A DNA stretch of 10,702 nucleotides. It comes from JBBRXJ01 sp038248505. GTDB lineage: Bacteria > Bacteroidota > Bacteroidia > Bacteroidales > JBBRXJ01. Of the stretch, positions 1 to 6,750 are shown piece after piece. The position numbers and the translations under genes are program-made. Each line of letters starts with the position of its first letter. Position 1 is the first letter of the stretch. Below the pieces are notes generated by a model, which saw only the letters and a program-made list of their open reading frames with translations, had not been told where the DNA came from and did not search any database. Location of the stretch: the NCBI GenBank assembly GCA_038248505.1, contig JBBRXJ010000102.1, positions 1-10,702 on the forward strand, given 5' to 3'.

Positions 1-277
1 AGAAAAAGGCAAAAATAACCTTGTAAAGGTTAAAAAACTAAAGATATGTGGTTGTTTTTTTACTGAAATATCAAAAATAATCAAAATAAAACTCCTAAAA
101 ATAAAACTGGAACGTTAGGGGGCTTTTTGCAACGGTCTCATTTCAGGAGATGAGTATAAAGGAGAACCACATCAACTTAATGGAACTTTAACATTACAAA
201 AGAAACCCGGCAGTATATGTACAAGTTCTGAAACCCCTATATATATTGAAGTTAAACCCGACAGCTATTACGACGAA
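1..277 (+). other. Coding-like 5' extension of the T9SS gene, interrupted by an in-frame TAG
   Basis: No complete gene lies here. In the frame of the downstream gene the sequence is open from 119 to 277, and the part from about 236 (PIYIEVKPDSYYDEVEWTL) is clearly the first strands of the domain continued in the downstream gene. This stretch has no ATG, GTG or TTG start. A TAG stop stands in frame at 116-118. Upstream of it the same frame is open again to the window edge (2-115), but that part is Lys/Ile-rich and AT-rich and may be open by chance. No frame within 1-118 shows a signal peptide. Either the gene begins outside the window and carries a nonsense codon or frameshift (a GGGGG run lies at 118-122), or its 5' end is lost. 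Confidence 0.5.
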
Positions 278-2521
278 GTGGAATGGACGCTAACAGGAAA
301 AGGAGGCTCTCCTATTTACTTACTTAGCGATCCATTAGAAGATACGATTCTTGTTAGCCAAAAAGTTTGCGTGCCCGGTGGCGAAGAACTTGAATTTAAA
401 ATTGAAGATGAATATGGCGACGGAATTTGTTGCCGTTATGATTCGGGGTATTATATCATAAAAACAGATTGCGAAACAATAAAAGAAGGTGGACAATACA
501 ATAATCTTGAATTACTAAATTTTAAAGCGCCGCATAATAAAGCCAATAAATATGGTTTTGAAAATCTTTTTACTGGCACATTTACTCAATATGCCGAAGA
601 TATTAAACAAACCTGTGATGGTGTTTACATCTTAACAGGTGTTGATGAAAATAACTCAATGGGAGGCTATGATATTCGCCTTAGTAAACTCGATGCTTAT
701 GGCTCAATACAGTGGAATAAACATTATGGCACATCACAAAACGACCTCGGAAAACATATTATTGAAACGATAGATGAAAATTATGTTATTGCTGCTCAAA
801 TTCGCGATTTTCAATCTACATGGAGCAAAGCGTACGCTATAAAAGTTGATGCAAATGGAGATACTATTTGGACGCGCTTAATTGGCAATACAAGTACCTA
901 TCGTTGGTTTACAGACGTGGTACAAACCTATGATAACGGCTTTGCTTTTGTTGGTGGTATTGGCAACACAGGTTCGCTTAATGTTTACCCAGTAAAATTA
1001 GATCAATACTGCAACTTCGTATGGGAAAAATCATTAGGAGACGCAATTGATCAATCAGGAACATCTATTGTGGAAGACATTAGCCACAATTTAATTTTAC
1101 TTGCAATTAATGACGATACAGATTCTGATATTCGTGTTTATAAAACAAATAGCTCAGGTACTTTAATAACAACTAAAACTTATTCTAATGAATCATACAA
1201 TGATTATGCATATTCAACAGCAAAAACAAACGATAACGGCTATATAATTGGGGCGTATTCCGCGATAAGTAAATTTGAGAGCTATATATATCTTCTTAAA
1301 CTAAATGCATCTATCGATACTTTATGGACAAAAATATTTATCAATACCGAGTATGAAGATTACATCTATGATATTATTGTAGATTCGGATAATAATTTTA
1401 TTCTTACTGGTCAGGGTGCTATTAAGGTAGCACCGGGTAATTGGGACTACCCATTATTTGTTTATAGCTTCAATCAGAGTGGAGATACAAATTGGACAAG
1501 ATCATTTAGTAAAGTGTCAACATCCGCCAATGGCAATGCAATTTCACAAACTGGCGATGGGGGGTATATTGTTGTGGGTGCAGAATCTTCTGCTCGCAGA
1601 AGCGACATGTACGTCCTAAAACTCCGCCCCAATGGCCAACTCGATGCCGTTTACCAAAACGAAGAAATATGTATGGTACGCGTTGATGAGAAAACGGGTA
1701 AGAATATGATTGTTTGGGAAAAAACACCTGGCGAAGGAACTATTTCATACAATATTTATCGTGAAGGTAATGTTATAGGGCAATATGAGTTTATTGGAAA
1801 TAGACCATATGATAACTTGAGTATTTTTATCGACAATACTTCTAATCCTAAAACCAAAAGCTATCGTTATAAACTCTCTGCTGTAAATAGTTTTGGAACT
1901 GAATCAAGATTAAGTCCAGAACATAAAACAATGCACCTAACGGTTAATATAGGTCAAGACAATGCAATAAATCTACTTTGGGATGCTTATGAAGGCTTTA
2001 ACCTCACCACCTATAATGTGTACCGTGGCACCTCCTGGGGCACCATGTCGCTTATAGCTAGCCTGCCTGCTAATCTCACATCCTTCACCGATCTCACACC
2101 TCCGCAAGGGGTAAAAGTATTTTACTTTATTTCCGTTATTAAAGAGAGTGCATGTAGTCCGCAAGTTGGAAGATTAAAATCTACCTCTGGTCCTTTCAGC
2201 CAGTCAATCTCTAATCTCGAAGATAACCGTTTAAAGGATACGGACATTGATGATGTAAATCAGATTATATCTACAATTGAGGTGCATCCGAATCCTGTAT
2301 TTGACGATGCAATTATCGATTTTACTTTAGATGCTGAATCTCTTGTTAACATCGCGCTCAACGATATAACTGGAAGAACACTACAGATAATTGAAAATAA
2401 AATGCTCAAGCTAGGCGAACATCATATAAATATCGATTTAAGCGGGTACAATCCAGGCGTTTATTACCTTATCATAAATACAAAAGGAGAAACAACTAGT
2501 AAAAAAATTATTAAAATGTAA
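278..2521 (+). CDS. T9SS type A sorting-domain protein with seven propeller-type repeats (5' end incomplete)
   Basis: Predicted cell-surface or secreted protein. Residues are counted from the first available start, a GTG at 278, which is probably not the true start: it falls inside a domain and leaves no Sec signal peptide, which T9SS cargo needs. Residues 1-90 form a domain with an EDEYGDGICC core and paired cysteines, common in Bacteroidota extracellular proteins. Residues 104-462 hold seven imperfect repeats of about 51 residues, each resembling 'TxDNGYIxxG...DxYxxKLxxxGDTxW', consistent with a seven-bladed beta-propeller. Residues 462-655 look like two FN3-like domains (YNIYREG and YNVYRGT strands). 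Residues 669-747 are a type A sorting domain beginning VHPNP, with GRTL and PGVYYL strands and a Lys-rich end (KKIIKM), which T9SS removes during export. Domain classes are recognised from family knowledge; ligand and function are unknown. Confidence 0.85.
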   Translation: MEWTLTGKGGSPIYLLSDPLEDTILVSQKVCVPGGEELEFKIEDEYGDGICCRYDSGYYIIKTDCETIKEGGQYNNLELLNFKAPHNKANKYGFENLFTGTFTQYAEDIKQTCDGVYILTGVDENNSMGGYDIRLSKLDAYGSIQWNKHYGTSQNDLGKHIIETIDENYVIAAQIRDFQSTWSKAYAIKVDANGDTIWTRLIGNTSTYRWFTDVVQTYDNGFAFVGGIGNTGSLNVYPVKLDQYCNFVWEKSLGDAIDQSGTSIVEDISHNLILLAINDDTDSDIRVYKTNSSGTLITTKTYSNESYNDYAYSTAKTNDNGYIIGAYSAISKFESYIYLLKLNASIDTLWTKIFINTEYEDYIYDIIVDSDNNFILTGQGAIKVAPGNWDYPLFVYSFNQSGDTNWTRSFSKVSTSANGNAISQTGDGGYIVVGAESSARRSDMYVLKLRPNGQLDAVYQNEEICMVRVDEKTGKNMIVWEKTPGEGTISYNIYREGNVIGQYEFIGNRPYDNLSIFIDNTSNPKTKSYRYKLSAVNSFGTESRLSPEHKTMHLTVNIGQDNAINLLWDAYEGFNLTTYNVYRGTSWGTMSLIASLPANLTSFTDLTPPQGVKVFYFISVIKESACSPQVGRLKSTSGPFSQSISNLEDNRLKDTDIDDVNQIISTIEVHPNPVFDDAIIDFTLDAESLVNIALNDITGRTLQIIENKMLKLGEHHINIDLSGYNPGVYYLIINTKGETTSKKIIKM

Positions 2522-2524
2522 CTC

Positions 2525-2553
2525 AAAAGCCTCGTATTTACCGATGCTTTTTT
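2525..2553 (+). terminator. Intrinsic terminator after the T9SS gene
   Basis: Four bases past the stop codon, AAAAGC (2525-2530) pairs with GCTTTT (2546-2551) and TCG (2532-2534) with CGA (2542-2544), with one C/T mismatch between the two blocks and a 7-nt loop. The 3' arm runs into a T tract. It separates the T9SS gene from the transporter unit. Confidence 0.7.
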
Positions 2554-2616
2554 ATTTATTACATCTAAGAATAAGGCAAATAAGTAGATGCTATTGAGCG
2601 ATTCAATACATAATCC

Positions 2617-2628
2617 TTACTATAGTAA
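2617..2628. repeat. 12-bp perfect palindrome upstream of the metal transporter gene
   Basis: TTACTATAGTAA is its own reverse complement and lies 58 bp before the transporter ATG in an otherwise featureless 165-bp intergenic region. Its position fits an operator for a dimeric regulator, possibly metal-responsive given the downstream gene. That role is inference, since AT-rich DNA gives such palindromes by chance at an appreciable rate. Confidence 0.35.
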
Positions 2629-2669
2629 CACTACTCGCTTTTTATCTATGATAATATAAAAAAGCAACG

Positions 2670-2677
2670 TATCTTTA
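2670..2677 (+). promoter_or_regulatory. Weak -7 box candidate for the metal transporter unit
   Basis: TATCTTTA matches the Bacteroidota -7 consensus TAnnTTTG at all but the last base. I see no TTG at the usual distance upstream. It ends 9 nt before the ATG at 2687, so transcription from it would give a leader of only a few bases. Confidence 0.3.
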
Positions 2678-2686
2678 CATCTAATT

Positions 2687-3733
2687 ATGATAATAGAAAT
2701 AATACAACAAACCCTCATGATCACATCGTTTGTGATGATTATGATGTTGGTTATCGAATATGTAAATGTACGCTCACAAGGTGCTTGGAGCCACGCATTA
2801 AAGAAAAACATCTTCCTTCAATTACTATTTGCATCTTTAATAGGTATGATTCCGGGTTGTCTGGGAACTTTTGCCACCGTTTCATTATACACTCATAATA
2901 TCATTGGTTTTGCCGCATTAACCGCCTCATTCATTTCTACCACTGGTGATGAAGCCTTCCTTATGTATGCCTTAATACCTAAGGCGGCACTTGTTCTTAA
3001 TATTGTTTTGCTCTTACTTGCAATGAGCATTGGTGCAATGGTTCATTTTCTTTGGAAAAATAAAACATCAATGATCACTGACACCCTTGAACTACATCAC
3101 GATATTGATGAATGGCATGGCAAACCTTTTGAAGCAATTTCCCATAACATAAAAAACATTAGCTTCCCACGTGCTATTCTAATTTCAGGTTTATTTTTGT
3201 TCATCTTTTTACTTCTGAGTGGTGGCCTCGGATATGGCCACAGTCATGAAGATGGACACCATCATGAAGAAGAAATAAAATGGATTATTATCACTTTTTT
3301 TATTCTAGCACTTTTTGCATTATATATTGTAGTTCGTGTTCCCGATCATTTTTTGGAGGAACACCTCTGGGGGCATATCATTAAAAAACATTTTATTCGT
3401 ATATTCTTATGGGTTATAGGAACTTTATTTGTTCTTCACCTCATTACCGATCGTATAAACATTAATGATTGGATTGAGAACAACTATATTGGAGTAGCTC
3501 TCATCGCCATAGCTATTGGGCTAATTCCTGAATCAGGTCCACATATTATTTTTACCACACTATTCCTTAGTGGTCAAATACCATTTAGTATTTTACTCAT
3601 TAACTCATTAGTACAAGATGGGCATGGCGGTTTACCCTTGATGGCCGAATCTAAAAAAGCATTTATAATTATTAAAATAATAAAAGTAATTATAGCCTTA
3701 CTAATTATGATTGGGGCATATTATTTGCAATAA
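2687..3733 (+). CDS. Putative manganese/metal transporter (ArsP_2-like family), inner membrane
   Basis: A 348-residue multi-pass membrane protein of the family annotated 'putative manganese transporter' or arsenic efflux-like. The start at 2687 is supported by the family-typical N-terminus (about 20 hydrophobic residues, then IEYVNV). Two related segments lie in the two halves: residues 52-101 (IGMIPGCLG ... TGDEAFLMYALIPKAA) and 277-325 (IGLIPESGP ... DGHGGLPLMAESKKA). This points to an internal duplication that probably builds the transport path. Between the halves lies a His/acid-rich loop, residues 185-196 (HSHEDGHHHEEE), a likely metal-binding segment. The next gene starts 11 nt after the stop, so the two are probably co-transcribed. 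Substrate (Mn2+ or another divalent metal) and direction are inferred from the family name and the His loop, not proven. Confidence 0.8.
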   Translation: MIIEIIQQTLMITSFVMIMMLVIEYVNVRSQGAWSHALKKNIFLQLLFASLIGMIPGCLGTFATVSLYTHNIIGFAALTASFISTTGDEAFLMYALIPKAALVLNIVLLLLAMSIGAMVHFLWKNKTSMITDTLELHHDIDEWHGKPFEAISHNIKNISFPRAILISGLFLFIFLLLSGGLGYGHSHEDGHHHEEEIKWIIITFFILALFALYIVVRVPDHFLEEHLWGHIIKKHFIRIFLWVIGTLFVLHLITDRININDWIENNYIGVALIAIAIGLIPESGPHIIFTTLFLSGQIPFSILLINSLVQDGHGGLPLMAESKKAFIIIKIIKVIIALLIMIGAYYLQ

Positions 3734-3744
3734 ACAATATATAT

Positions 3745-4680
3745 ATGAAGAAGTATTTAATTGTGATTTTCGCCACGGCTCTAATCAGTACAAACATATT
3801 ACTTCTATTTGCATTCTATAGTGAAGATACAAGCGATGAGGAATACAAAGCACGATTTCAGCAAGACTATTCGATATATACCATAGAACTACCCGACACA
3901 TTATATTTTGCTGGCGAGCGCGTTCCTCTTGAGTTTTTTGATGTGCGCGAATCACTCGAGCGAGAGTTATTAATTAACACTTACTGGCAGTCACAAACCA
4001 TTTTATTCATTAAAAAAGCCAATAGGTACTTCCCCCTCATCGAACCTATATTAAAATCACAATCCGTACCCGATGATTTTAAATACCTCCCATTAGCTGA
4101 AAGTGGCTTTAGCTACCTCGTATCACCCGCTGGTGCTGAAGGGTACTGGCAATTTTTAGATGCTACTGCAAAAGAAAACGGACTCGAAGTTAATACTGAA
4201 ATTGATGAGCGCTATCATATAGAAAAAGCGACTACCGCTGCATGCAACTTCCTTAAAGGCTCGCGCGAATTATTTGGTAGCTGGACTATGGCGGCAGCTG
4301 CATTTAATACCGGTCGCACCAATCTTAAAAAGCAAATAAACTTTCAGAAAACAGACAACTACTACGATATTCGCTTAAACAGCGAAACAGCTCGTTATAT
4401 ATATCGAATTCTTGCATTAAAAATACTACTAACTACGCCAGCTAAATATGGTTTTAAGATTCGCAAAAAAGACCTATACCAGCCAACATCAGTCAAACTT
4501 GTTGCTGTTGATAGCAGTATTTCAAACTTATCCAATTTTGCATTACAAAACGGCACAAGCTACAAAATGCTTCGCTTTCTTAATCCTTGGATAATGTCAG
4601 ACAAAATTTCTAACACTAAAAACAAAATGTATTCAATAAAAATTCCAGATGGTAATATTCGTACCTGCTTTAATCACTAA
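3745..4680 (+). CDS. Membrane-anchored lytic transglycosylase (GH23/SLT domain, MltD-like)
   Basis: A 311-residue envelope enzyme expected to cleave the MurNAc-GlcNAc bond of peptidoglycan non-hydrolytically, leaving 1,6-anhydro ends. Residues 1-26 are a hydrophobic signal anchor, so the rest should be periplasmic. The SLT domain spans about 85-235. The catalytic glutamate is E119 in LPLAESGFS, followed by the family motif AEGYWQF and later AAAFNTGRTNL, the equivalent of the usual AYNxG segment. Residues about 250-308 look like a degenerate LysM-type wall-binding module (ISNLSNFALQNGTSYKMLRF ... YSIKIPDG). The gene follows the transporter by 11 nt, suggesting one transcript, although no functional link is obvious. 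Its last 11 bases overlap the convergent gene on the other strand. Confidence 0.88.
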   Translation: MKKYLIVIFATALISTNILLLFAFYSEDTSDEEYKARFQQDYSIYTIELPDTLYFAGERVPLEFFDVRESLERELLINTYWQSQTILFIKKANRYFPLIEPILKSQSVPDDFKYLPLAESGFSYLVSPAGAEGYWQFLDATAKENGLEVNTEIDERYHIEKATTAACNFLKGSRELFGSWTMAAAAFNTGRTNLKKQINFQKTDNYYDIRLNSETARYIYRILALKILLTTPAKYGFKIRKKDLYQPTSVKLVAVDSSISNLSNFALQNGTSYKMLRFLNPWIMSDKISNTKNKMYSIKIPDGNIRTCFNH

Positions 4681-5188
4681 TCACAGCACGATAAGAGAAG
4701 TATGATGAGTTATCATCTAATTTTTCAAACGAATACTCTAAATTATTTTCAGCAACTCTGGCAATCTTAATAAAACCTAAGCCTGCACCACCTTGATTTG
4801 AAAAATGACCGTTACGAATCGTATCAATATACAAGTCTTTTAGTCCATCATGATCTAGCTGTGTAATTTTTTCAAGCTTACTTTTTATGTGTGGCAAATC
4901 ACTATTTAATACCGTATTCCCTGCTGTAATTACAAACTTTCCGTCTTCGAGAGCTATTGAAAATTGTGGTTTTAAATCAGTTCCTGCAGGTGCATTTTCA
5001 TTAAACAACTTTGAATATTTATAAATATTCTCAAGCGCTTCAATAATTACAGATATAATTTTTTTGAAGATGAGCACTTTAATACCAAGTGCATCCTGCT
5101 CTTTCTTGAATTGATTTATAAGACCATCAATGGTCTCCGTATCAAGACTACCGTTAAATTTTATTATATAATCATTGGTTTCTGCCAT
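4670..5188 (-). CDS. SiaB-family protein (DUF6272), probable GHKL-type kinase
   Basis: A 172-residue cytoplasmic protein. Two features suggest a GHKL-like ATP-binding fold: an N-box-like helix (residues 50-60, EALENIYKYSK) and a glycine-rich loop (residues 133-144, GGAGLGFIKIAR). A GN motif lies at 90-91. In the characterised Pseudomonas Sia system, SiaB phosphorylates the partner SiaC, and the phosphatase SiaA reverses this to control a diguanylate cyclase. Bacteroidota homologues are usually called 'SiaB family protein kinase'. No SiaC-like (DUF1987) gene or SiaA-like phosphatase lies nearby, so this copy stands alone here. It is the only gene on the minus strand, with its own promoter candidate about 30 bp upstream. 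Family assignment is fairly secure; partner and output are unknown. Confidence 0.78.
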   Translation of the reverse strand: MAETNDYIIKFNGSLDTETIDGLINQFKKEQDALGIKVLIFKKIISVIIEALENIYKYSKLFNENAPAGTDLKPQFSIALEDGKFVITAGNTVLNSDLPHIKSKLEKITQLDHDGLKDLYIDTIRNGHFSNQGGAGLGFIKIARVAENNLEYSFEKLDDNSSYFSYRAVISD

Positions 5189-5216
5189 ATGGCTACCACA
5201 TTTTAAGCCTTAAATT

Positions 5217-5251
5217 CAAATATATGAAAAAATTTAATATCTGATTACAAA
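5217..5251 (-). promoter_or_regulatory. Promoter candidate for the SiaB-family gene
   Basis: On the minus strand, 5224 to 5217 reads TATATTTG, a full match to TAnnTTTG. A TTTG at 5251-5248 lies 23 nt upstream, slightly further than the usual 19-21. The leader to the ATG at 5188 would be about 22 nt. AT-rich background lowers certainty. Confidence 0.5.
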
Positions 5252-5311
5252 CAATATACACAAAATAAAGCAAAAGAAAAACGCAAAAGCATTATATTAT
5301 TGTATATCATA

Positions 5312-5377
5312 CACTTAATATATTTAAGCTTTGTCATTTGAATATCATATTCTGGTTTTAAAAAAATATATTAAGTG
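5312..5377. repeat. Perfect 14-bp inverted repeat in the 5189-5484 intergenic region
   Basis: CACTTAATATATTT (5312-5325) is the exact reverse complement of AAATATATTAAGTG (5364-5377), separated by 38 nt. Neither arm is followed by a T tract on either strand, so it is not a standard intrinsic terminator. It lies between the SiaB-family gene (minus) and DUF2851 (plus). The 296-bp region otherwise shows only the two opposed promoter candidates. A 66-codon open frame from 5331 overlaps the DUF2851 start out of frame, resembles no family I know and looks spurious. No tRNA fold was seen. Confidence 0.7.
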
Positions 5378-5447
5378 GCGTTCTCCTTCTTATTCACTGA
5401 TTAGGCATCCACTACAAAAGAGAACTAATCTCTCTCTCAAAAAAAAA

Positions 5448-5477
5448 TTGCACAAACTTTTTCAATTTATACATTTG
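5448..5477 (+). promoter_or_regulatory. Promoter for the DUF2851-potassium channel unit
   Basis: TTG at 5448-5450 is followed after exactly 19 nt by TACATTTG (5470-5477), a full match to the Bacteroidota -33/-7 promoter pattern TTG-N19-TAnnTTTG. Transcription would start about 4-6 nt past the box, that is 1-4 nt before the ATG at 5485, giving an essentially leaderless message. Confidence 0.6.
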
Positions 5478-5484
5478 CAAGATT

Positions 5485-6750
5485 ATGGACGAAAACTTTC
5501 TTCATCATATTTGGGAATATCGTTTGTTTGAAAAAAACATTCAGCTTGTTAGCGGCGAAAAAATTGAGGTTATAGACACAGGTCGAAAAAACACCGATGC
5601 TGGCCCCGATTTTTTTAATGTGCACATTCGTATTGGAGATACACTATGGGTGGGTAATGCCGAAATTCATTTTCAATCATCCGATTGGATTCGTCACGGT
5701 CATAATAAGGATAAAGCCTATGATAATGTGATCTTACACCTTGTTTTAAAACACGATATTGATATCAAACGCAGCACGGGTACTATAATTCCCACAGCAC
5801 TTCTACAATTCAATGAAGTGCTTTTTGATAGATACCAGCAATTACATAAGAGTCGCCTTGCATTGCCTTGCCAACCAGATCTTCATAAGATCGATCGCTT
5901 TCTTATCAATGCATGGATGATACGACTGGCCATTGAACGACTCGAAAAAAAAGCCATCAGTATCTCTAACACACTTGCCAATTGCGATAACGATTGGGAA
6001 GAGGCTTTTTATCAATCACTAGCAAAAACCATCGGATTAAAAGTAAACGCACAACCCTTTGAGATGCTTGCCAATACGCTTCCCTTAAAATATCTGCGTA
6101 AACAACATGGCAATTTATTGCAAACCGAGGCATTTCTTTTTGGCCAAGCCGCTTTAATACCGGCTACCCCGTCTGATGAATACACAAACAAACTCATTAA
6201 AGAATATAATTTTCTTGCACATAAATTCAGGTTAAAGCCCATGGAAAGGCATCTTTGGAAGTTTCATCGCCTCCGCCCAGTGAACTTTCCAACCATACGT
6301 ATTGCTCAACTAGCCGCTATTCTTGAAAAAAAAGCTTCCCTTTTTGCTTATATTATAGAGATTGAAACCATAGAACAGATGATCGAGCTATTTACTGTGA
6401 GCGCTTCTTCTTATTGGACAAATCATTATCAGTTTGATAGAGAAGTTGGTGGCAAGGAAAAACATTTAGGCTTGGATACCATTCGATTGATTATCATAAA
6501 TTCCGTTATCCCATTTTTATTTCTCTACGGACGTAAAAGAGGGATGACCGACCTTGAGCAACGCGCAATCGGTTTTTTGGAAGAACTGCCTGCTGAGTCA
6601 AACAATATTATTGACATGTGGACTGAATTAAAAGTACCTGCCGGTAATGCACTTGCTTCACAAGCATTAATACAATTGAAAAATGAATACTGTGACCCGA
6701 AAAAATGTCTAAATTGCTCCATTGGAAATAAAATCATCGAATTAAATTAA
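5485..6750 (+). CDS. DUF2851 family protein, function unknown
   Basis: A 421-residue, apparently soluble protein with no signal peptide or membrane segment. The start is supported by the family-typical opening MDENFLHHIWEYRLF. The conserved N-terminal core holds TDAGPDFFN (residues 37-45) and GNAEIHFQSSDW (57-68), followed by RHGHNKDKAYDNVILH. The C-terminus carries three cysteines, C403, C408 and C411, in a C-x4-C-x2-C arrangement (CDPKKCLNC) that could bind a metal or an Fe-S cluster. The length is about normal for the family as I know it. No function has been established that I know of. The spacing of P41-D42 and E60-I61-H62 faintly recalls PD-(D/E)xK nucleases, which is speculation. Its TAA overlaps the ATG of the next gene by one base, implying translational coupling with a potassium channel gene. 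Confidence 0.85.
   Translation: MDENFLHHIWEYRLFEKNIQLVSGEKIEVIDTGRKNTDAGPDFFNVHIRIGDTLWVGNAEIHFQSSDWIRHGHNKDKAYDNVILHLVLKHDIDIKRSTGTIIPTALLQFNEVLFDRYQQLHKSRLALPCQPDLHKIDRFLINAWMIRLAIERLEKKAISISNTLANCDNDWEEAFYQSLAKTIGLKVNAQPFEMLANTLPLKYLRKQHGNLLQTEAFLFGQAALIPATPSDEYTNKLIKEYNFLAHKFRLKPMERHLWKFHRLRPVNFPTIRIAQLAAILEKKASLFAYIIEIETIEQMIELFTVSASSYWTNHYQFDREVGGKEKHLGLDTIRLIIINSVIPFLFLYGRKRGMTDLEQRAIGFLEELPAESNNIIDMWTELKVPAGNALASQALIQLKNEYCDPKKCLNCSIGNKIIELN

Noticed and set aside
2597..2645. AGCGA...TCGCT hairpin followed by a T run as a second terminator
   Set aside because: Only a 5-bp stem with a loop of over 30 nt; the hairpin at 2525-2553 already accounts for termination.
2620..2811. Minus-strand open frame across the transporter start
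   Set aside because: Low-complexity Ile-rich translation, antisense to the transporter N-terminus, with no family resemblance.
5189..5484. tRNA or small RNA gene in the divergent intergenic region
   Set aside because: No cloverleaf, no T-loop motif and no terminator-like end were found; only the inverted repeat and promoter boxes are supported.
5331..5531. 66-codon open frame before DUF2851
   Set aside because: It overlaps the well-supported DUF2851 start in another frame, includes one arm of the inverted repeat and the promoter, and its translation resembles no family.
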